In this document: positions 1-13,575 of the stretch, in pieces
Position numbering within the stretch: the stretch's first letter is position 1
Layout of the letters: every line of letters starts with the position of its first letter
Source of the DNA: Hedera helix
Taxonomy: Eukaryota; Streptophyta; Magnoliopsida; Apiales; Araliaceae
Length of the DNA stretch: 64,000 bases
Assembly (NCBI GenBank): GCA_947179155.2
Contig: OX359264.1
Coordinates: forward strand, 3,034,001-3,098,000
Reading direction: 5' to 3'
Program-made: the position numbers and the translations under genes
The notes under the pieces: generated by a model
The model's input: only the letters and a program-made list of their open reading frames with translations
Databases searched by the model: none
Told to the model about the DNA's origin: nothing

Positions 1-1630
1 TAAATGATGAATAATATTAGTATAAGATTAAAAGGTTATTAAATGTGTAATAACATTTGTATATGATGAAAATGTTCTTAAATAATTAATGACATTATTA
101 AATAAGTAAAATATTATTAAATGGTTAATAATATTAATAAGTGATTAAAATATTATTAAATGGTTAATAATATTAATAAGTGAGTAAAATATTATTAAAT
201 GGTTAATAATATTCATAAGTGATTAAAATATTATTAAATGGTTAATAATATTAATAAGTGATTAAAATATTATTAAATGGTTAATAATATTAATAAGTGA
301 TTAAAATATTATTAAATGATTAATAATATTAACAAGTGATTACAATATTATTAAATTGTTAATAATATTAAGAGGTGATTTAAATATTATTAAATGGTTA
401 ATAATATTAATAAGTGATTAAAATATTATTAAATGGACAATAGTATTAATAAATGATTAAAATATTATTAAATGATTAATAATATTAATAAGAGATTTAA
501 AATATTATTAAATGGTTAATAATATTTGAACGTAATGGTATATTATCAAAGATAGATAATATATTGCAGTATTTGGTACATTGTTAAATGTTCGAATCAT
601 TAAGTTATGTAAAAGAAGAAAGTTTAATTGAATTAAACAAATGTAAATAGTCCATTTGTGACTAATTTAGACAACTTATTAAAAGTGGGTCGTACGAAGA
701 TTGTATAATGAAAGCGTAAGCTGGTTAAGCATGCCTGATATGTCCAAACTGTATTTAGGCTAGGGTTTTTGTCCGGAACTTAAAAGTTCGTTTATCGGAC
801 AACTAAAGAGTTAATAATTTGAAGTTAAGGTCTTAAGTTAAGACTAATTAAAAGTCCTGGTAGCTAATGATTATGTCAATTTGTTATATAAATTGTAGGT
901 TGAGCAAATGACGCAAATAGGCGTAAATGGTAGAAGCGACCAGACAAGTTTTTCAGAACTTGCTCATATGTGCCTTAACATGCTATGATATGATATTAAA
1001 TTGTTAATAGAAAGATATTGATGATAATTATGATATGCATGAGGTATGATTACATGTAGATTATGTATAAATATGAAGCATGAATTGCTAGATGTTATAT
1101 GAGCAGTATGACATAAACTGAAATGCATGAAAAGCATGATGTAAGTATAAATTGCAGAGTATATGTGAAGCATGTAATGTGTTATGTGTAACTGTTAAAC
1201 TTGCTGAGCCGTCGTGCTCACTCTTGCTTAAACCAACATTTTCAGATAGTGCAAATTATTTGAAGTTCTCGATAAAGATCAAGGAACAGGAAAGCATATT
1301 ACTTTCACTGAAGATCTAAATATTTGTTGTAGATATCAGTCCGAATTGGACAGGTAAATGATTGTGTAGTATAAGACTTAGTTGGTATGTTATATGAGTA
1401 TTAAATACTCAAATTGATTGTAATAGAATGTCGTATCATGTATGATATTAAGACAGACTATGAATGTATAAAGATTGCGATTCTGGAATAGAAAGAGATT
1501 ATGTAAAATTGTAAATAAATGATTATTTAACAATTATAATATTGTTGTAATTCATGAACAATAAGGAAAATGTTGTACTCGTGTTGAACCGGATTCGAGG
1601 TTCAAGGAACCCAAATTTGGGGTCGTCACA
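1..1630 (+). mobile_element. 3' part of an LTR, related to the LARD LTR at 55.7-60.1 kb
   Basis: The stretch ends in AACCCAAATTTGGGGTCGTC followed by ACA, which closely matches the end of the long LTR at 60,123 (AACCCGGATTTGGGGTCGTC then ACA). A second shared landmark lies about 400 bases earlier: CTTGCTGAGCCGTCGTGCTC here, and CTTGCTGAGCAAAGTCGTTG near 59,790, both followed by a CTCACTCTTGCT-like block. No tRNA-type primer binding site follows the CA end, so this is either a solo LTR or the 3' LTR of an element lying mostly upstream of the window. No coding sequence is visible. The 5' end is outside the window. Confidence 0.7.
82..527. repeat. 39-bp AT-rich tandem repeat array
   Basis: A unit containing AAATGGTTAATAATATTAAT and AAGTGATTAAAATATTATT recurs with a period of 39 bases; the ATGG landmark falls at 121, 160, 199, 238 and 277. 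About eleven copies are present, and the later ones (from about 310) are more diverged. The array sits inside the LTR fragment. Confidence 0.85.
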
Positions 1631-3821
1631 ATTTTTCTATTAAATAGTTAACAGTTTTTGAGAAAAATTTTAAGTTTTATAAAAAAAAAAATCAGTACAA
1701 TGATGCGATTGTAAAAAATATAGTACAATAATACATTTATAAATTAAGGTCGAGTACAGTGATGAAAAAATAATTTAACCCCAATACACTATAATCACTA
1801 GTTCTCATGGCGCACAGAATGTGTGTAATTAAAAAAAATATTTAAATAAAAATTATAAAATATGAATGAGAAAAGATAGGAGGGAAGTTAAGGATAGATA
1901 GTTGGAGAGAGATGTTACACAATTTTATGAAAGACAATTTAAAAAAAAAATTAAGTGTTTTTTATTTTGCCAAAATGACATTTAAAATTACGTATTGGGA
2001 AGAAAGGAGTAGAGTGAACGTATTTATAGATTTATTTTTTGTATAATACATGGTAGAGTGGATTTTGTTTCTTTAAAGTTTCATGCAGAGGCTCTTTATA
2101 CAAACCAGTTACTTGTACACACCGTAAAATTTAATGTAGGGTAAATTTCACATAAACATCCAAGATTTATACGTTTTCTCATACAATAATATATATTTTA
2201 AAAATTGACACCTAAACAATTATAATTATGAGATGAATTGAAGCTATTGGTTTTTCATCAAAATTAATTGTGCGTGGTATACACTCTTTAACAAAATATA
2301 TGACAAGCATGAGTCTTACCGTGATAGGAGAAGATCTGATCGAAATGTTGGTAGGGGAAAATGGGATTATGAATTAACTCAAATATATTTGCTCATCTTT
2401 GGGAAAGATGAAACGAAGATTATTAGGTATTCTACTGATGATATACATAATAAAAAGAAACTGGGGACATGAATTGTAATTTAAAAATTATATTACTATA
2501 AGTTAAGGATGATATGATAATTATAAAAATATTATTTATTCTTTTTTCTTTTTCGTTTAGATCAGGCCAATTTTGGATGAAATTTTTTAGTAAAAATGTA
2601 GTCAAGTTTTTTGTTCATTTCTTTTCTTTTCTGTTATTAAAAAACTCAAAAATATAAGAATTGGACAAACAAATTAAGTTTTTTATTCATTTTATTTTTT
2701 TCTGTTTATTTTAAAACTTAAAAATAGAGTGTAAGAGAACGGGAAAAAGAAGAAAATACTATAAAAAGATATATATTAGTAGATATTAATTAATATTATA
2801 ATCTTGGATATTGATATTATGTACAAAATATATTTATTCAAAATGTGGTATTTTGAGATAATTTTTTAAAAAATATAGTAAAGATAATTTATTGGCTAAA
2901 AATAAAAATAAAGATAAAATTAAAATTAATTAATTTGTTTCAAAGTGAAGTGTCACCACATACTTTCAACAAGTCGGGTATGTTATTGCACAATTACTAG
3001 ACTCCACCAGGCACTCTTATAAATATACTGGTTGACTTTTTTAAATATCCCCCTTCACTAGAATTTGTGAAATAGTGTTTTATATCTATTTCTGTAATAA
3101 TAATACTTGTAAAAATTCTAAATATTTTAGAGGTTTAATTTATGCCTAGCTAAAGACTTGGTCAAATAAATATGGAAAGTGTTTTAGGGTGAAGGTAATT
3201 ATTTTTTTAAATTAAATTATTTAATTATTTTTTTCAAGTTAATAGTTTATTGAATAAAATAAAAGAATTTAATAACTTTAATTCAGAAATTATCATTTAT
3301 CAAGTTATTGTAATAGTTTAAATATTTTAAAATAAATATATGAAATAAATCCTTTCAAGATAGGTTCAATTCAATAATTATTAACCATTAAGTCAGATAA
3401 TTTTCACTTGATGCGCAACAACATTTCTATAGTTGAAAATCAACGACGTCATAAAAAAATGTTTCAAGATAGGTCAATACTATTTTTATCATTAAAATAA
3501 TAAATTATTAATTTAATAATATTGACATAATAATAAAATTATTATTACAAGTTTGATAATATCTCCTCATTTTATACAATTGTCAATAAAAGTAGTACTT
3601 TTTTTGTGAAATAATTGTAATTGTTTTGTACAAATGTCTTTCTTTCCACGCGCACTGGGGATGTTGTTTTAAAAGAAAATATTTTTTTATTAAGAACATC
3701 TTACTTAATATTAGTACGCTATTTTTATTAAAATATAATATATTTAATAATATAGATTCAATATATATATATATATATATGACGAATCTAAAGTAGTCAT
3801 GCACGGCCTAGGTTTGTCAGA
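1631..3821. other. AT-rich spacer without recognisable genes
   Basis: Very AT-rich DNA lying between the LTR fragment and the next LTR. Open frames are short and low in complexity. A TA microsatellite lies near 3761-3780. I see no gene, RNA or intact transposon here. Confidence 0.6.
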
Positions 3822-4272
3822 TGTAAGATCTCGATTTTTATGAAATACAAAATTAATTTATATATATATATATTTTATTCTAAAACGGTAAATAAATAAA
3901 TTGACAAAAGTAAAAATTAAGAAATGTTTGTACAAATTTTATCTTGTTGAAGAATATTCGTTTTGTTAGGGAATATTCGTTCTATTGGAGAATATTTGAT
4001 TTGTACGATGGCGCCAAAATAACCAAATATTGGTGGACCATCCACAACGAAATATTGTCGGATATAGAAAAAGACATGTGTAATATTTTTAAATAAAAAT
4101 AGTCAAGAGTACTATCACTTTTAACTGTTAAAATACCTGGTGGTAAAAGAATAGTAACACGCACGGTATTGCACAGTAGCACACGGTATTGCACAGTGTT
4201 TCATATTATTGAACTGCTAAAGTGACTATTGTACTATATTGACTTTATTGAACCAATAATTGTCACACGCAC

Positions 4273-6868
4273 TGTGACGCCCCAAAATCTAGGCCTACAT
4301 AGCCCAATTTGAGACGCCATAAAATACATAAACTTTAATACAAATAGTACATAGGACAGAAATGCAAAACTCAATAATACACAACTAAATCTTCACTATT
4401 ATTTCCACACTATATTCAACATGTGAAGACTACAATAGTTATCACTCGGACCGTCACTCCATTCCCTCGCTAGACCCGGCTACTCTCTCTTTTTCTGAAA
4501 AACAATGGAACAAAAGAAATGGTGAGCTCAAATAGCCCAGTAAGAAATATCATGACTAAGATAACGACAAATAAATTATCATTAGCCTTCAACAGATGAG
4601 TTCTTAATTGAATATAATAGACAATAAGCTTTGTATCAATAATAGCAGCGGAATGAGCAATCTATTAGAAGAATAATGCAGACTATATTGTCCACTCGCT
4701 TTAATTTTTAGGAAAAACATCATCAACTTTTATCATCTTAAATACCGCTGATCATGATAATATAAATTTCCAGTTCCTGATTTTAATCATGCCAGTCAAT
4801 AGTTCATCTTTGCATTACGGGCCAAAGATATTCAAATATAACCCAACGGTAATGATTATACCAGTTTTCAGCCTTTGGTCATAATCATACCAACAACAGT
4901 TCATCTTTGCCCCAAGCCAAAGAGAATATTCACCACGTGCCCTAAAAGACACAATAATTATATCGCCTTTCTCCTATCAAATGTGCCCCAGGCCACAGAT
5001 ATTCACAACAACATGGTTCTTGATGATTAGAATAACAACCGTGATATAGATGATGAATCAGAAGAAACAATATGATCAATAAATATCGAAAGTTTATGAC
5101 TTTACTTTGTGCAGATTCAAATAATGTCCAAATTGCCAACATGATGTGGACTAAAATTCAAGAATGATATTTAAGATCCACAGTTTAGAATAACAGTTAA
5201 GGTTCAATAGAAAGATTTAGAAAAATAGTAAGGTTCAGTTGAAATGATATTAGATGAAGCGCAAACTATTAAAGAATATATAATCATTTCAGGAAACTTT
5301 ACCAACAAGAGACAAATAAGAAATGAATACGAAGAGTAATTCACCAAACATGCGGTAGTCCGCGTAGTCAGGTTATTCTCAGAGATTAATAAGGAATGAA
5401 TACGAAAGGTTATTCACCAAACATGCGGTAGTCCGCGCCGTAAGGTTATTCCCACAATTTAATACATGGAAATAAATACGAAAGGTTATTCACCAACAGG
5501 CGGTAATCCGCGCCGTAAGGTTATTCCCACAATTTAATACATGGAAATAAATGACACATCTTATGAGTAAGAAAGAAACGATATTATTTTCGAGAATCAA
5601 ATATTGATATACCCTTACCATAGTAAGTTTGAATAATGGAAGATGAAAAAGATGGTATCCCTTACCTTAACACGTGACTAGATATGAACTCGTACACTTA
5701 CAGATAAATACTCAAGATGACTTTAGCACACTCAAAGAGAACTTATACAAAGAAATATTTGGAGAGTGAAAGAAAGAATAAGCAATGAAGTTTTTATGAA
5801 AAATCCTTAAGTTAAGGCTTCTATTTATAGCAAAAAATCTTATCATCACCAAGATTTCCTAATTTAATCCAAACCGTATATTTCAAGATAATGTTTAATC
5901 CATACCACTCATTTCATCTTTCAAGATTTTCTTAATCTAAACCATTCATTTAAAGATCATCTTTTAATCTATACCATTCAATTTACTTTATATATAAAAC
6001 AACTAACTTTAAATAAATCAATTAACTTTATATATAAAAACAAACAACTTTATATAATTTATCATAATAAAAATAAATAACTTTATATAATTTATCATAA
6101 TAAAAACAAATAACTTTATCAATTCAATTCAACAATAATTCACAATTATTCACAATTATTCATTATTATAGTTAATTGTTGTAAATGCAGTGTAGTTGGC
6201 TTTTCGAGTTAGATAAACAGGAAAATCAACTAATAATAGAATACAACAGTTTAATCAATATCATAAAAGAGATAGCAATAATGCTAAAAATAGATAAGAA
6301 AATAACACGTTACTGTGTAATGACAATTATTGATTCAGTAATGTGAATTATTGTGCATATGCTACTGTGACAATTATCAACTCAATAATATGAATTATTA
6401 TGCATGTGACAATTATTGGTTCAATAAAGTCAATATAGTACAATAACCACTTTATCAGTTTAATAATATGAAACACTGTGTAATACCGTGTGCTACTGTG
6501 CAATACCGTGTGCTACTATGTAATACCGTATGTTACTATTCCTTTACCACCGGATATTCTAACAGTTCAAGATGATTATACCGTTGACTATATTTATTTA
6601 AAAAGGTTACGTATGTCGCTTTCTATATCCGACAATAAGTCGTTGTGGGGGTCCACCATTATTTTGTTATTTCGGCGCCGTCGTACGAATCGAATATTCC
6701 CCGACAAGACGAATATTCTCCGACCAAATGAATATTGTCCGACATAATAAAATTTACACATAACATACTTAACTTTTAACCTTATTAATTTAACCACCTA
6801 CTATTTCAGGAAAAAATATATATGAAGAAAAATTAAATTTTGTATTTCATAAAATTCAGGGTCTTACA
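4273..6868 (-). mobile_element. Inner solo LTR with 5-bp target site duplication
   Basis: Read on the minus strand, this begins TGTAAGACCCTGAATTTTAT and ends GGGCGTCACA; on the plus strand it runs from TGTGACGCCCC to GGGTCTTACA. It is flanked by CGCAC at 4268-4272 and CGCAC at 6869-6873, a perfect 5-bp duplication of the kind LTR elements make. The host sequence on both sides is another copy of the same LTR in the opposite orientation. There is no internal domain, so the element has been reduced to a solo LTR by recombination. Within the family, short direct repeats containing GGTATTGCAC and GAATATTC palindromes can be seen. Confidence 0.88.
5330..5553. repeat. Short tandem repeats inside the inner LTR
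   Basis: Units containing TACGAAAGGTTATTCACCAA, then a GCGGTAGTCCGCGCCGTAAG-like stretch and CCCACAATTTAATACATGGA, follow one another; the last two are nearly identical and the first is shorter. The GCGG...CCGC core is itself an inverted repeat. Confidence 0.75.
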
Positions 6869-8863
6869 CGCACAATAATTCATATTATTGAACTGATAAT
6901 TGTCACAGTAATATATGCACAGTAATTCACCTTACTGAATCAATAATTGTCATTATACAGTAATGTGCTCTTTCTTTTACTTCTTTTCTGCATTATTATT
7001 ATCTCTATTATGATGTTGATTAAATTGTTATATTTCATTATTAGTTGATTTTTCTGCTTGTATTGTGAGTATCTAACTCAGAAAAGCCAACTACAGTGCA
7101 TTTATAATAATTAGTCATAATAATGAATAATTGAGAATTATTCTTGAATAATTGAATTGATAAAGTTATTTATTTTTATTATAATAAATTATATAAAGTT
7201 ACTTGTTTTATTATAATAAATTATATAAAGTTATTTACTTTATATAAATTATGTAAAGTAAATTATTTTATTATGATATATTATATAAAGTTATTTGTTT
7301 TTATATATAAAGTTAATTGATTTATATAAAGTTAGTTGTTTTATATATAAAGTTAATTGAATGATATAGATTAAAAGAAATCTAAAATGAATGGTATAAA
7401 TTCAAGATAATGTAATAATTATAGAATTTGAAATGAACGGTGTAGATTAAAGATGATTTTTAAATGAATGATTTAGATTAAGGAAATCTTAAAAGATGAA
7501 ATGAGTGATATGGATTAAACATTATCTTGAAATATACGGTTTGGATTAAATTAGAAAATCTTTATTAATGAAAAGATTTTTGTCTATAAATAGTGGCATT
7601 AACTTAAGAATTTTTCATAAAACTTCCGTGCTTATTCTTTCTTTCACTATCTAAATATTACTTTGTGTAAGTTCTCTTTGAGCGTGCTAAAGTCATCTTG
7701 AGTATTTGTGAAGATCTGTAAGTGTACGAGTATTGTTCAAGTTGATCAACTTTATATCCAGTCACGTGTTAAGGTAAGGGGTATCATTCTTTTCATAATC
7801 TTAACTTACTATGGTAAATACTATTGGGTAAATATTTTTGAAATGATTATATATTTCTTAATAGTTTACGCTTCATCTAATATCATTTTAATTGAACCTT
7901 CTTATTTTTTTTAAATCTTTCTATTGAACTTTAACCATTATCCTGAACTGTGGATCTTGAATATTATTCTTGAATTTGAGTCCACATCATGTTGACAATT
8001 TGGACATTATTTGAATCTGCATAAAGTAAAATTATAAACTTTTGATATTTATTGAAGATATTATTTTTTCTGTTCATCAATTATATTACTGTTATTATTT
8101 TAATCATCAAGAGGCATGTTGTTGTGAATATCTGTGGCATGGAGCACAAATGATGTGATAAAGGCGGTATAATTATTGTGTATCTTTTAGGGCACGTGGT
8201 GAATGTTCTCCTTAGCTTGGGGCAAAGAAGAACTGTTGTTTGGTATGGTTATGACAAAAAGCTAAAGATTCGTATAATCATGATCATTGGTGTTATATTT
8301 GAATATCTTTGGCTCGTAATGCAAAGATGAACTATTGACTTGCATGATTATGATCAAGAACTGTGAATTTATATTATCATGACCAGTGGTGTTTAAAATG
8401 ATAAAAATTGATTATATTTTTCTTAAAAAAAGAAGCTAGTGGACATTATAGTTTATATGACTCTTCTAATGGATTGCTCATTCCGCAGATATTATTGATC
8501 TAAAACTTGTTGTTTATTATATTCTATCAAGAACTCAACTGTTGAAGGCTAATGATAATTTACTCATTGTTATCTTAGTCATGATATCTTTTACTGGGCT
8601 ATTTGAGCTCACCCTTTCTTTTTTGTTCCATTATTCTTCAAAAAATGAGAGAATAGATGGGTCTAGCCGGAGAATTGAGTGAATGTCCGAGAGATAGTTG
8701 TAGTAGTCTTCACATGTTATATATAGTGTGATAATAATAGTGAAGACTTAGTTGTGTATTATTGAGTTCTGTATTTATGTCATGTGTACTGTTTATTTTC
8801 GTTACCGTGTATTTTATGGCGTCTCAAATTGAGTTATGTAAGCCCAGATTTGGGGGCATCACA

Positions 8864-10440
8864 CCGGACCTTTGACTTTCAGCCTGCAGGACATGCTAGG
8901 TCGGGCTTGACGCTTGAAAATGGGGCCTACTGAGGCCTGTAAGTCAGGTTAGGTCTTGGGTTAGACAAGGCCAGGCTGATCCGATCTTATCCATTCAATT
9001 TTTTTTGGTAATTTTAAATATTATAATAAGACCAATTAAAATTTTAAACTTAATTGGTATATTAATTAAAACTAATGTATTACAACTTAAAAGTTACAGA
9101 TTATAATAATGAATAAAAATATTATACAATTTTAAAGATATTGTATTATTTTATACTATCATTAATAAAAAATATAATTTTTTTTATGAAAAGTATCTTT
9201 TTTTTATTATTATTATTTTACAAATGACTTTCTAGTTTTTACGTTAAGTATTTATTAAAACGAAGATGTAATGAAATGTTTGCAAAAATTGTAAGTTACT
9301 AACTAGGTAAGGAAAATTCTTATACATTACACTACCTAATGTGTTTTCATGAATTTTTTTATTCGTATATAAACAAACATGCGTGAATGAACGTATTGAA
9401 AAACGCTAATTTTTTTTTGTTTATTAAATGAGTTGTCACAAAGAGGAAGTTTTCGTCTGCAGTGGGAGAGTTGAAGTAGCAAAAAAAGAAAATTATTGGG
9501 TCGAACCAGGCTTTGGGTGAACTAGGCCGGGCCTCAGGCCAAGTCGAGCTTGTTGGCAGGCCGGACCAGGCCGGATCTGAGCCGAAAAAATGTGGTATGT
9601 TTATGGTCTCCAAGTCAAGCCGGGCCGTAGACCATTTATACACCAGTAATCTAAAGTATAACTCTTAAATAACATGTCTCTTAAATAACATGTCTCTTAA
9701 ATAACACAGTTTTATCAAAACGACGTCGTTTTGAAGATTATATGCTACCTAAGGAGGCATACTATTTAAAAGGTATGCTTTTGAACTATCTTATATATAT
9801 TTGTTAATATTATTACATAATAAAAATTTATAGCAAAACTTCTTTTGTTATAATTTGATAAATTATTATAGTATAATTAACCTATTTATAATAGTTACTA
9901 ATTATATATAACATGCTATTGTTTGGTATATAACATAATTTTGGAAGGAAACACTTTTCTTATGAAAAGTATCTTAATTAATATTAATCTATACTATTAA
10001 GATATAATTATTATTTGAATTTTAAAATATTTAAATTTAAAATTTTAAAAATTAATATTATTTTTATAATTCGGAACATTGCAACTACTACAATATATAC
10101 TATAAAATTGCGTGGTAGACACAGTTTGGTGGTGTAATTTTAAGGTAGCATATGTAACCAAATTGCGTAATTGAGAGAGCAAATCCGAATTTAGCTTTTT
10201 GCCCCAGCCAAACACAGCCTAAACGCATCAATCTCTTCTGGTAGCCACCCAGGGATATCTGCAGTAGTAGTAACAGACAATTCAAACCAAGAAGATCAGC
10301 TCTCACACTCTGTCCCACTATTTTAGCCCACCTCGCCGGAGCTTCAGTTTCACTGAAGAATTTCTTGGGAACGCCGATGGTGCTGACCCAATTAAACATA
10401 CCGTATTTTATCATAATTAGCTGGTAGTATATATAATAAA
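8864..10440. other. Spacer with GC-richer transposon-like fragments
   Basis: Two GC-richer patches (about 8865-8990 and 9500-9640) contain repeated AGGCC/GGCCGG words, the second ending GACCATTTATACACCAGTA. This is a style common in non-autonomous hAT elements, but I could not pair termini. A 19-base unit CTTAAATAACATGTCT is repeated near 9665-9705. The palindrome AAAACGACGTCGTTTT lies near 9719. No host gene is supported. Confidence 0.4.
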
Positions 10441-10450
10441 GTAAAATATA

Positions 10451-13400
10451 ATGGCTTTACAGTTGCCACTGCCGGCATCATTCTCCACTACTGCCGCCGC
10501 TACTTCTTCCTCTCACAAAATCTTATCCTTATCTTTGTCTTTTCACCACCACCATTATCCAACTCTTGTCCGGCATAGGAGGAGGAGGAGGAGGAGGAGC
10601 ACGGCAGCAGGACTGGTTTTCGATAATAAGGAAGATACAAAACTGCGAGTTGAACCCGCCACCATTACCACTGAAGAGGACCAGCAAGAATCCGGAACAG
10701 AACCCGACCCAGATCCCCAGGACCTCGAATATGTCAGCCAAATCAAAAGGGTTGGATTTCTCTCCCTCTAAAACTGCTGCTTGGTTTCCATTTAAAATTT
10801 CTGTTTTTATCTAGCTGCTACCTCTACTTAGCATTTGTTTGCTCTCTTGTGGATAATTTAGGATCTAATTTTTGTGTAGGTGTTGGAGCTTCTAAAGAAA
10901 AACAGAGACATGCTTTTTAGTGAGGTAATTCATAATTTTGTTTTATTTTATTCTTATTTTAGTTTAAAGGGTTTCAGAAATTTCTTCTATATTCTTGTGG
11001 TATCTGCTCAATTTAATATTTTTTCAGAATTTCAGTGAGTTTTTGAGACTCCTTAATGCTCTATCCATTACCCATAAGAAAAGCTCATTACCATGGATGA
11101 ATTTAGTAGTTTTTTGCAAAGTACAAGTGTTGTTCTCCCTCAAACCACCTGCAACACCTTTTTGAATTTCCCAAATTTGTGCTTTTTTGGTCATCTGATG
11201 CTTGAGTTTCTGTAATTCTATAGTTATTGAAGTTTTGTTCCATAATGTTGTTGCTAATTCCTAAGGACAATATCAAGTATGCTCGTGCTTTGTTTCGGAA
11301 ATTGTAGGTTAAGTTGACCGTAATGATTGAGGACCCCAGAGATGTTGAGAGGAGGCGGTTGCTTGGCATTGATGATGTTGATGCTCCAACGAGGGATGAA
11401 TTAGCTGATGCCTTAGAAGAAGTAAGTCATTTTTCTCTAATCTGTTACAAACTATGTGGCACATCACTGAGGGTCTATCTGAAGTCAAAAATATATGTTA
11501 TTGACCATGTATTTATGATATGGTTCCTTCATAGTTTAACAGTTTGAGATGTATATGATGCATGAAATTGAAAGGAATGCAATTAAATAAATTTCCAAGA
11601 CATTACTTAACCTTAAGGGACTACATGGATGATACATCCACCCTATTCGATACCACATTTAGTTTCATTTCTTTATCCCTATTATCGTTGCATATAATTG
11701 GATTTTGTCCTTCTATATAACACCACCTAGTTCTTGGATTTCTAAACCTTCTTCCAAGTTATGAGTGGCTTTTAAGTTTTAATATATAAATCTGAGGATA
11801 ATGTTCCTAGAATGACTTTTCTGTATTTCATTTGCATGTCAACTTCTTAATGTAAAAATTTGTCTTCTTCCTATTCAGCTTCTTTATCGGCATTCTGATT
11901 AACAAAAGTAATGTGCAACATCCTCCATTTATACCCTCAAGGACTCAACCATCAAATGTACATGACCTTAATATCTCCTTCTGAAGTCATTGCTCCTCCA
12001 TGGTGTTGTTTTCAGTCTATTTATCCACATTTATCCAGAACTGTGCACTAATGCATTCTTTTCAATTTTGCTTGGTGTTCATAAACTTAAATCATATTAT
12101 ATATCGGTTTTTCCTATAACAAGGCTGACTTTTTCTTTTTTACAATAGACTGAAATCTAGTACTAGCTACAACATTTTCATAGAGTTGTTATGTTTAACC
12201 CTTACTCCATATCTATGGTTATTTTCTCTGGTAAATAGTTTATATCTTGTGTTTCTGTTTAGTTTTCTCTTTCCAATTCCTGCAGTCCAACATATTTTCT
12301 TTTTTATTAGCATGCTGTGACTCTCCTCCTAATCATAGTTAATTAGGTGGTGTTTGATAAAATTAAGTAATTAAGATCTGAATAGTTAGTATATCTTAAC
12401 AAATTAGATCATTTGAATAAAAGAGCATCTGACCCTTAAAAGTTGTTTGGTAACTAATATGTGTAAAATATCTTAATGACACTGTTTTATCATTTTAACC
12501 ATATGAGCTGTTTAAAAAAATTATTTGGTAATTTTAAATATGCATTCTAATAAATAAATAAAAAGCGAATAATATTGTTGAATGTATTTTTATAAAAATA
12601 TTCATATATTCTAGTGAATAAATTTTAAACAAATCATTTAATTTTTTTTAGCAACAATGCATAATATGATGACTATTACATTAGATTAAAAACAAAATGT
12701 ATCAGATTTAATAGAACAACGCATAATGTAATAATTCAAAGAAGAATTATACTTCCTCTTTTTCAAAATATAAAATCATTATTGACTTCTTAAAGTCAAT
12801 TTAAAATATTTTCAAACTCATAATTGACATGAATTTTTTTGATTTTAGTTCATACAATGATGAATATTCAAAAATATCAAAGAAGCTAATACTTGATTTA
12901 TTGTTTTATAATTTTTAATCATTGTAGTTTTAATTTTAAAAATATCTGAAATTGACTTTTCAAAAATCAATAACGATCTTAAAATTTGAAATGGAGGGAG
13001 TATAATATTATTGAGGCTGTTTTTGTCCATAAATTTAAAATTTTAATTAAGAGGCAACTCTTAATAATTTAGACTTTATGTTGGATCTTAGCGAATTAGT
13101 GGCACTAAGAAGAATACTTTTTTTTTTACCAAACAAGTTGAGCCTCTAAGCGAATTAGATGGAGGTGTTTTAAGAGACTTTCAGATCCAATCAAACACCA
13201 CCTTAGTGCCACTCATCTATAGTGATACCGATATAGGAACCTTTACCCTGTTATCATTGTATCTAGGCATGGTGTGACTGTCTTGGACATTTTGAAATCT
13301 TTTGAGTTCTGATGCTAGGGATTGATTAAATGGAACATCTTGAATATTGTCAAAATTAACGTGCATAAGTGTCCCTACAAAAGGTTTTACCTCTGTAAAC

Positions 13401-13519
13401 TAACTAACTAATATAACCCTTAATTTCTTTGGCTTTGACTTGAGTTTAGTTGCGTAAAAGATATGCTAAGCACCATAGAAGGTAACAGGGGCATATCCAG
13501 AAATATTGTACAGCTATGG

Positions 13520-13575
<56 letters not shown>

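Larger units (their letters stand above)
3822..8863 (+). mobile_element. Outer LTR, split by a nested LTR of its own family
   Basis: The element opens TGTAAGATCTCG at 3822 and closes GGGGGCATCACA at 8863, so it has TG...CA ends. It is interrupted at 4272/6874 by a second, inverted copy. Taking out the insert and one target-duplication copy leaves about 2.44 kb, close to the 2.6 kb of the inner copy. The flanks 3817-3821 (TCAGA) and 8864-8868 (CCGGA) match at three of five positions and may be a decayed 5-bp duplication. No primer binding site follows and no internal coding region is present, so it is best read as a solo LTR. Confidence 0.75.

Noticed and set aside
82..527. 39-bp periodic array considered as a CRISPR
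   Set aside because: The units are contiguous with no unique spacers, the sequence is AT-rich satellite inside an LTR, and the genome is a plant's.
10100..10414. Minus-strand open frame of 104 codons just upstream of Y3IP1
   Set aside because: No recognisable family, no splice or promoter context; it lies in the likely promoter/leader of Y3IP1 and has the composition of chance coding.
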